In this document: positions 59,913 through 64,000 of the stretch, one piece after another
Layout: each line of letters starts with the position of its first letter
Position numbering within the stretch: the stretch's first letter is position 1
Assembly: GCA_003538135.1 (NCBI GenBank)
Contig: DPOR01000003.1
Span: forward strand, 29,302 to 93,301
Length of the DNA: 64,000 nucleotides
Direction: 5' to 3'
Source of the DNA: Oscillospiraceae bacterium
Lineage (GTDB): Bacteria; Bacillota; Clostridia; Oscillospirales; Acutalibacteraceae
Notes under the pieces: generated by a model
Database searches by the model: none
What the model was told of the DNA's origin: nothing
The model's input: the letters and a program-made list of their open reading frames with translations, nothing else
Translations under genes and position numbers: made by a program

Positions 59913-60448
59913 AGGATATGAACGCACTTCTCGCCGGATTCGGCGGTCAGGGTATACTTTTCATGGGCAAGGTCATCGCCTATGCGGGACTCACCGACGG
60001 TAAGGAAGTTTCATGGCTTCCGTCCTACGGCCCCGAGATGAGAGGCGGCACGGCAAACTGCAGCGTCTGCATCTCGTCCGACCCCATCTGCTCGCCCCTC
60101 GTTGTCACTCCGAATGTTTTCGTCGCAATGAACGGCCCGTCGTATGACAAGTTCATAGACAGCGTCGTCCCCGGCGGAATAGTTATCCTCGACAGCACGC
60201 TCGTCGAGCGCGAGGTCAAGAGAGACGATATCACCGTCTGCCTCGTCCCCGCCACTAAGCTCGCCGAGGAGCACGGACTCAAGGGCCTTGCAAACATCAT
60301 TCTTATCGGTAAGCTCATGGAGCAGACCGGCTTCTGCAATCTCGACACCATGTCGAAGGCAATAGCCAAGGTTGTCCCCGCAAGAAAGCAGCACCTCGTT
60401 CCCAAGAACGTCGAGGCTATCGAGCTGGGCATGAACTATAAGGGTTAA
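59909..60448 (+). CDS. korC: 2-oxoacid:ferredoxin oxidoreductase, gamma subunit
   Basis: A 179-residue CoA-binding gamma-type subunit with GFGGQGILFMGKVIAYAG at the N-terminus and EVSWLPSYGPEMRGGTANCSV, the hallmark of the family. It completes the korDABC set, in the gene order of the Vor/Kor class. GAGGAGGAAG precedes the ATG. Confidence 0.92.
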   Translation: MKDMNALLAGFGGQGILFMGKVIAYAGLTDGKEVSWLPSYGPEMRGGTANCSVCISSDPICSPLVVTPNVFVAMNGPSYDKFIDSVVPGGIVILDSTLVEREVKRDDITVCLVPATKLAEEHGLKGLANIILIGKLMEQTGFCNLDTMSKAIAKVVPARKQHLVPKNVEAIELGMNYKG

Positions 60449-60465
60449 AATCGACAAATTTAATG

Positions 60466-60508
60466 AAGCCGCAATTCACATTAGACAGACGTGAATTGCG
60501 GCTTTTTA
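60466..60508 (+). terminator. Terminator of the korDABC operon
   Basis: AAGCCGCAATTCAC (60466-60479) pairs perfectly with GTGAATTGCGGCTT (60491-60504), then TTTATG. Confidence 0.88.
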
Positions 60509-60531
60509 TGTTGTATCTTGAGCGAAAACGA

Positions 60532-60571
60532 GCGCCGCCCCGTCCGGTTTTTACCCCGGGCAGGGCGGCGC
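60532..60571 (-). terminator. Terminator of fucO
   Basis: GCGCCGCCC (60532-60540) pairs with GGGCGGCGC (60563-60571), with additional CCGG pairing inside. The minus-strand tail has CGTTTTCG, a short T-run. Confidence 0.6.
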
Positions 60572-60587
60572 GTTAATATATTTTCTT

Positions 60588-61736
60588 TTACATCAGCGAC
60601 CTGTAAAGCTCTGCAAGCTCCGCAACGCTCGTGTCGCGCGGGTTGCCGGGACGGCAGGCATCGTCATATGCGGACTGAGCGAGGAAGTCAACATCTTCGG
60701 GCTTGACGATCGCCTTGAGGTCTGCGGGAATTCCGACATCCTTTGCAAGCTGTCTTACAGCGTCAACAGCAGCCTTGCGGTACTCGTCAACGCTCATGTT
60801 CTCCGTGCCCTCAACGCCCATAGCCTTGGCTATATCGCGGTATTTCTCGCCGGTTGCGGGGGCGTTGTATTCCATAACGGTCGGCAGAATGATGGCATTG
60901 GCTACACCGTGCGGGGTGTCATAGAGAGCGCCGAGCGGGTGAGCCATGGAGTGGACTATGCCAAGACCGACGTTCGAGAAGCCCATGCCGGCGATATACT
61001 GACCGAGAGCCATGCCCTCGCGTCCCTCGGGGGTGTTGTCAACTGCGCCGCGAAGCGACTTCGAGATGATTTCGATTGCCTTGAGATGGAACATATCGCT
61101 CATCTCCCATGCGCCCTTGGTGATGTAGCCCTCGATAGCGTGGGTCAGAGCGTCCATGCCCGTAGCGGCGGTCAGACCCTTGGGCATAGAGGACATCATA
61201 TCGGGATCGACGACGGCTACGACGGGGATGTCGTGAACGTCGACGCAGACCATCTTGCGGTTCTTTTCGGCGTCGGTGATAACATAGTTTATCGTGACCT
61301 CGGCAGCCGTGCCCGCAGTGGTGGGAACTGCGATTATCGGTACGCACTTGTTCTTTGTCGGGGCTACGCCCTCAAGGCTCCTGACGTCGGCAAACTCAGG
61401 GTTCTTGATGATGATGCCGATAGCTTTTGCGGTGTCCATCGAGGAGCCGCCGCCGATAGCGACGATGCAGTCCGCGCCGCTTGCCTTAAATGCCGCTACG
61501 CCGGACTGAACATTCTGAATAGTCGGGTTGGGCTTTATTTCGCTGAACATCTCATATGCGATGCCCGCTTCGTCGAGAACATCGGTGACTTTCTTGGATA
61601 CGCCGACCTTGATGAGGTCGGGGTCGGATGCGACGAAGGCCTTTTTGAAGCCTCTTGCGGTGATTTCCTCGGCAACTGCCTTGACAGCGCCCGCGCCGTG
61701 ATATGAAGTTTCATTGAGAACGAATCTGTTATACAT
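60588..61736 (-). CDS. fucO: Lactaldehyde reductase / iron-containing alcohol dehydrogenase
   Basis: A 382-residue group III Fe-dependent alcohol dehydrogenase. NAD-binding GGGSSMDTAKAIGI (about 95-108) is followed by NPEFADVRSLEG and PTTAGTAAEVTINYVITD. The metal site is in GMDALTHAIEGYITKGAW and HSMAHPLGALYDTPHG. These long blocks match the Escherichia coli FucO pattern closely, so it probably reduces L-lactaldehyde from fucose or rhamnose to 1,2-propanediol with NADH. It is monocistronic with a GGGAGGG site. It links functionally, though not by position, with the GH95 fucosidase. Confidence 0.9.
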   Translation of the reverse strand: MYNRFVLNETSYHGAGAVKAVAEEITARGFKKAFVASDPDLIKVGVSKKVTDVLDEAGIAYEMFSEIKPNPTIQNVQSGVAAFKASGADCIVAIGGGSSMDTAKAIGIIIKNPEFADVRSLEGVAPTKNKCVPIIAVPTTAGTAAEVTINYVITDAEKNRKMVCVDVHDIPVVAVVDPDMMSSMPKGLTAATGMDALTHAIEGYITKGAWEMSDMFHLKAIEIISKSLRGAVDNTPEGREGMALGQYIAGMGFSNVGLGIVHSMAHPLGALYDTPHGVANAIILPTVMEYNAPATGEKYRDIAKAMGVEGTENMSVDEYRKAAVDAVRQLAKDVGIPADLKAIVKPEDVDFLAQSAYDDACRPGNPRDTSVAELAELYRSLM

Positions 61737-61883
61737 GATTTTTACCCTCCCGGATATTTTTGATAAAGCTTTATTGATAAAGCCTTATCTTTTCTTTAAT
61801 CCTATCATCAATTTTTAAGCGTATTTTAAAGCTCGTTTAAATAAATTGTGAACACCGAAACCATCCGGGAGGAAAGTGTTGAT

Positions 61884-62105
61884 TTAAACCGCGCCGCCGT
61901 CCTGATAGATGTGCAGAAGCTTTAAAAGCTCAGCCGCGTGCAGTCCCTCGTCAACCGCAAACTTTTGAAACAGTTCGGCGGCGGTTCCGTCGTCCGAGCT
62001 CTCTTTCGCGTAGCTTTCGAAGTCGCGCACAAGCTCCGTTGAATTTTGCCAAGCCCGAAGAACTCTGTCGCGCGTGGTTATAACTATTTTTTTGTCATTA
62101 CTCAT
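61884..62105 (-). CDS. Small helical conserved protein (ferritin-like helix pair pattern)
   Basis: A 73-residue acidic, all-helical protein with ELVRDFESYAKESSDD and FAVDEGLHAAELLKLL. The DEGLHAAEL helix resembles an ExxH ferritin-like helix, but only a helix pair is present. The function is unknown. GAAAGGG lies upstream of the ATG. It is divergent from the coat-protein gene. Confidence 0.65.
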   Translation of the reverse strand: MSNDKKIVITTRDRVLRAWQNSTELVRDFESYAKESSDDGTAAELFQKFAVDEGLHAAELLKLLHIYQDGGAV

Positions 62106-62234
62106 TTTGTCAGCCCTTTCGTTTTTTGTTATTATGCCCGATACGCCGCGGAAAAATATCGGCGGAGAGTGTATAAAATTTGCCCTGCCGCCGAAAACTA
62201 ATCTCCGAAGCCAAAATTGAAAGGAGAAGCATAT

Positions 62235-62690
62235 ATGCAGCTTACACAGAAAGAAAAAGAATTGCTAAAGGATCTCAAAGGACAGGAGAAGCTCTGCGTC
62301 GAGAAGTATTCACAGCACGCGGCGGCGGCAAAGGACGAACAGTTAAGCCAACTTCTGACCTATCTCGGCGGCATTGAGCAGGGACACCTCGACACCGTGA
62401 CGAAGATAGACAACGGAGAGATTCCCAAGCCCGCGGCGGGGGAGACGGCGCCGAAAAACGATTTCAAGCAGACCTATTCGGTCAGCGAGACTCCGGAGAA
62501 GAAAAATGACTGCTATATCTGCTCCGACTTGCTCGCCACCGAAAAACATGCCTCCGCGCTCTATGACACCTGCATCTTCGAGTTCAAGAACGAACAGCTC
62601 CGAACGGTGCTCAACTCCATTCAGCGCGAGGAACAGGAGCACGGCAAGAAGATATACGACTATATGGCAGCAAACAATATGTATTCCTAA
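62235..62690 (+). CDS. CotF-family spore coat protein (ferritin-like fold)
   Basis: A 151-residue protein with two helical parts joined by a Pro/Ala/Thr-rich linker (about 66-80). The C-terminal part ICSDLLATEKHASALYDTC ... LNSIQREEQEHGKKIYDYM is the Coat_F signature, with ferritin-like ExxH pairs. Such proteins occur in the outer spore coat. The start is the ATG at 62235 after AAAGGAG; an ATG at 62217 overlaps the ribosome site. Confidence 0.83.
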   Translation: MQLTQKEKELLKDLKGQEKLCVEKYSQHAAAAKDEQLSQLLTYLGGIEQGHLDTVTKIDNGEIPKPAAGETAPKNDFKQTYSVSETPEKKNDCYICSDLLATEKHASALYDTCIFEFKNEQLRTVLNSIQREEQEHGKKIYDYMAANNMYS

Positions 62691-62696
62691 TAAAAA

Positions 62697-62721
62697 GGCC
62701 GTCCGCAGGGGCGGTCTTTTA
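62697..62721 (+). terminator. Terminator of the coat-protein gene
   Basis: GGCCGTCC (62697-62704) pairs with GGGCGGTC (62708-62715, with GU pairs), then TTTT; AAAAA precedes the stem. Confidence 0.75.
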
Positions 62722-62796
62722 CATAATCTCTTGACCGCCGCGCACGATTGTGATATCCTTGCTGTGAGGAAAATATGATTTATCGGAGTGAATAAA

Positions 62797-63693
62797 ATGT
62801 CAATCAGCGCAAACAAGAGCAGAAACATAATGGAACATATCGGCTTCCCGCAGGAGGCAGCAGACACTATCTGCGACTGCACCGAAAGAGTGTCCGAAAA
62901 TGCGGATTTCAACGCCCTTCTCGATGAGTTTATCGCTCATCCCGAGAACATTGAAGATGTGCTCAAGAGGCTCAAGGCCCTCAGCGCCGAGCTCGGTGAG
63001 AACGAATATACCATGAATATGTGCTTGCTCGTCGGCGCGTGCCCCGCGCTGCGCGAACGCTATGCCGAAAAGGGTATAGACGAGGAGATTTTCTGGAATA
63101 GCATTGAGGATATGCACTGGAAGCTCCTCGAGTGCAAGGAGTGCAAGGGTGTTTGGGGCACGTTCGTCCCCGGTTGGTACAGAGGCTTCTTCGATATGAC
63201 CCGCTTCGGGCTCGGCAGATTCCAGTTCGAAGAGACGGGCTTTGACGCCGATTACTATGAGAAGTGCGGCGTTGTCCTGAAGCGCGGAGATAAGGTCTAT
63301 AATTTCCATATTCCCTCGGCGGGACCGCTGACGGATGAAAAGAGAATAGATTCGTATAAGCAGGCGTATCAATTCTTCGGCGGCAAGGACGGTGAGCCCT
63401 TGGCGTTCGTATGCGGCTCGTGGCTGCTCTATGACGGGCACAGGGAGTTCCTGCCCAAAAACAGCAACATACTCAGGTTCATGGACGATTTCGATATAAT
63501 CAGAAGCCAGGAGAGAGAGAAGTTCAGCGACGGCTGGCGCGTGTTCGGAAGGTACAGCGACGGCCCCGTTGACGACCTGCCGGAGGACACCTCGATAAGG
63601 CGCGCATTCAAGCAGAGACTTCAGCAGAGCAAGCCCACGGGCTACGGCTACGGAGTGATACTCTTCGACGGAGAAAAGATACTCGGTAAATAA
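62797..63693 (+). CDS. Acyltransferase-like protein (NAT_N/GNAT_C, DUF5596 type)
   Basis: A 298-residue protein. A helical N-terminal domain (1-115) is followed by a mixed domain with GWYRGFFDMTRFGLGRFQFE, VYNFHIPSAGPLTDE and FVCGSWLLYDGHREFLPKNSNI. This pattern belongs to a Bacillota/Actinobacteria family annotated as acyltransferase-domain proteins; its substrate is unknown. The start is the ATG at 62797 after CGGAGTG, with a GTG three codons upstream as an alternative. It is monocistronic; the tRNA promoter follows directly. Confidence 0.75.
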   Translation: MSISANKSRNIMEHIGFPQEAADTICDCTERVSENADFNALLDEFIAHPENIEDVLKRLKALSAELGENEYTMNMCLLVGACPALRERYAEKGIDEEIFWNSIEDMHWKLLECKECKGVWGTFVPGWYRGFFDMTRFGLGRFQFEETGFDADYYEKCGVVLKRGDKVYNFHIPSAGPLTDEKRIDSYKQAYQFFGGKDGEPLAFVCGSWLLYDGHREFLPKNSNILRFMDDFDIIRSQEREKFSDGWRVFGRYSDGPVDDLPEDTSIRRAFKQRLQQSKPTGYGYGVILFDGEKILGK

Positions 63694-63713
63694 CGAAAAA
63701 TTTAAAAAAATCA

Positions 63714-63742
63714 TTGACATTCGGCTCGTTTTTTGATATCAT
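63714..63742 (+). promoter_or_regulatory. Promoter of the tRNA-Ile2/Met and tRNA-Trp transcript
   Basis: TTGACA (63714-63719), a 17-bp spacer and TATCAT (63737-63742). A leader hairpin TCGCAC-GGGA-GTGCGA (63751-63766) lies between start point and tRNA. Confidence 0.7.
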
Positions 63743-63773
63743 AGCTGTTGTCGCACGGGAGTGCGACGCACAA

Positions 63774-63850
63774 GGGCCACTAGCTCAGTTGGTTAGAGCA
63801 CTCGGCTCATAACCGAATGGTCCGGGGTTCGAGTCCCTGGTGGCCCACCA
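63774..63850 (+). tRNA. tRNA with CAU anticodon (probably tRNA-Ile2, alternatively elongator Met)
   Basis: Acceptor GGGCCAC (63774-63780) pairs with GTGGCCC (63840-63846), discriminator A, encoded CCA. Anticodon loop CTCATAA. The GCTCATAACC core resembles Bacillus tRNA-Ile2, where C34 is modified to lysidine by TilS, more than Clostridia elongator tRNA-Met (CTCATACCC). One C-A mismatch closes the anticodon stem. It is not initiator tRNA (no GGG/CCC triple in the anticodon stem). 77 nt with CCA. Confidence 0.88.
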
Positions 63851-63851
63851 A

Positions 63852-63874
63852 GAAGCGCCGTTTTTCGGCGCTTC
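63852..63874 (+). other. Hairpin spacer between two tRNA genes
   Basis: GAAGCGCCG (63852-63860), loop TTTTT, CGGCGCTTC (63866-63874). There is no T-run after the stem, so it is more likely a processing spacer than a terminator. Confidence 0.65.
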
Positions 63875-63882
63875 ACAAATAT

Positions 63883-63958
63883 AGGGGTATAGCTCAGTTG
63901 GTAGAGCAGCGGTCTCCAAAACCGCGTGCCGAGGGTTCAAGTCCTTCTGCCCCTGCCA
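63883..63958 (+). tRNA. tRNA-Trp (CCA)
   Basis: Acceptor AGGGGTA (63883-63889) pairs with TGCCCCT (63948-63954), discriminator G, encoded CCA (63956-63958). Anticodon stem GCGGT/ACCGC, loop CTCCAAA, anticodon CCA. It is the cognate of the T-box at 37671-37947. 76 nt with CCA. Confidence 0.95.
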
Positions 63959-63963
63959 AGAAA

Positions 63964-63992
63964 AAAGCACTTGCAAATGCAAGTGCTTTTTT
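63964..63992 (+). terminator. Terminator of the tRNA transcript
   Basis: AGCACTTGC (63966-63974) pairs with GCAAGTGCT (63979-63987), then TTTTT. Confidence 0.85.
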
Positions 63993-64000
63993 CAACGAAA

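Overview
The window looks like a chromosomal segment of an anaerobic, spore-forming member of the Bacillota, class Clostridia, probably a gut commensal of the Oscillospirales type (the lineage is inference; no rRNA gene is present). Seen directly: a complete spoIIAA-spoIIAB-sigF operon, a DacF-type carboxypeptidase, a SpoVAF/GerA-type germination protein and a CotF-type coat protein (endospores); a four-subunit 2-oxoacid:ferredoxin oxidoreductase (strictly anaerobic, ferredoxin-based metabolism); GH2, GH95 and FucO-type enzymes (host or plant glycan and fucose use); IspH fused to ribosomal protein S1, MtaB, Mini-III and T-box control (Bacillota). Codons are GC-rich, so long antisense open frames are abundant and were discarded.

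Layout. 1-3160: valS 3' end, folC and the spoIIA operon. 3166-8041: a DHDPS-family aldolase, a YgjP-type metallopeptidase, a secreted lipase, a repeat-rich gap and mtaB. 8200-15724: dacF, a membrane protein, rlmA, a KDPG pair (kdgK-eda), obgE-mrnC and a YitT protein. 15858-19796: an ECF sigma factor, a membrane-anchored anti-sigma-like protein and two lipoprotein serpins in one operon. 19886-24720 (minus strand): ROK kinase, SIS isomerase, GH2 glycosidase and MATE transporter in one operon. 24841-26420: small membrane proteins. 26712-29896: a free-standing AMP-ligase, condensation-like protein and acyl carrier protein, followed by a convergent 684-residue flavin/Fe-S enoate reductase. 32241-37417 (minus): SPFH/NfeD pair and a probable spore gene cluster.

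37636-40888: a tryptophan-type T-box leader and a TrpXYZ-like ABC transporter. 41023-41382: tRNA-Gln and tRNA-Gly. 41433-44254: HAD phosphatase, second lipase (with the same repeat modules as the first) and a DUF378 protein. 44410-47342: dnaG-rpoD. 47397-52130: GH95 fucosidase operon divergent from an RpiR-type regulator with an inverted repeat between them. 52152-57789: BaiN-type flavoprotein, cmk, plsC, ispH-rpsA fusion and a ParA-like ATPase. 57867-60448: ferredoxin oxidoreductase operon. 60588-63693: fucO, small proteins, coat protein and an acyltransferase-like protein. 63774-63958: tRNA-Ile2/Met and tRNA-Trp.

The two most promising systems are the ECF-controlled serpin operon (the second serpin has a Met-Ser pair exactly where alpha-1-antitrypsin has its P1-P1' bond) and the compact ligase/condensation/carrier-protein trio, which looks like a minimal acyl- or aminoacyl-transfer pathway of unknown product. 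No CRISPR array, insertion sequence, prophage or rRNA gene was seen.
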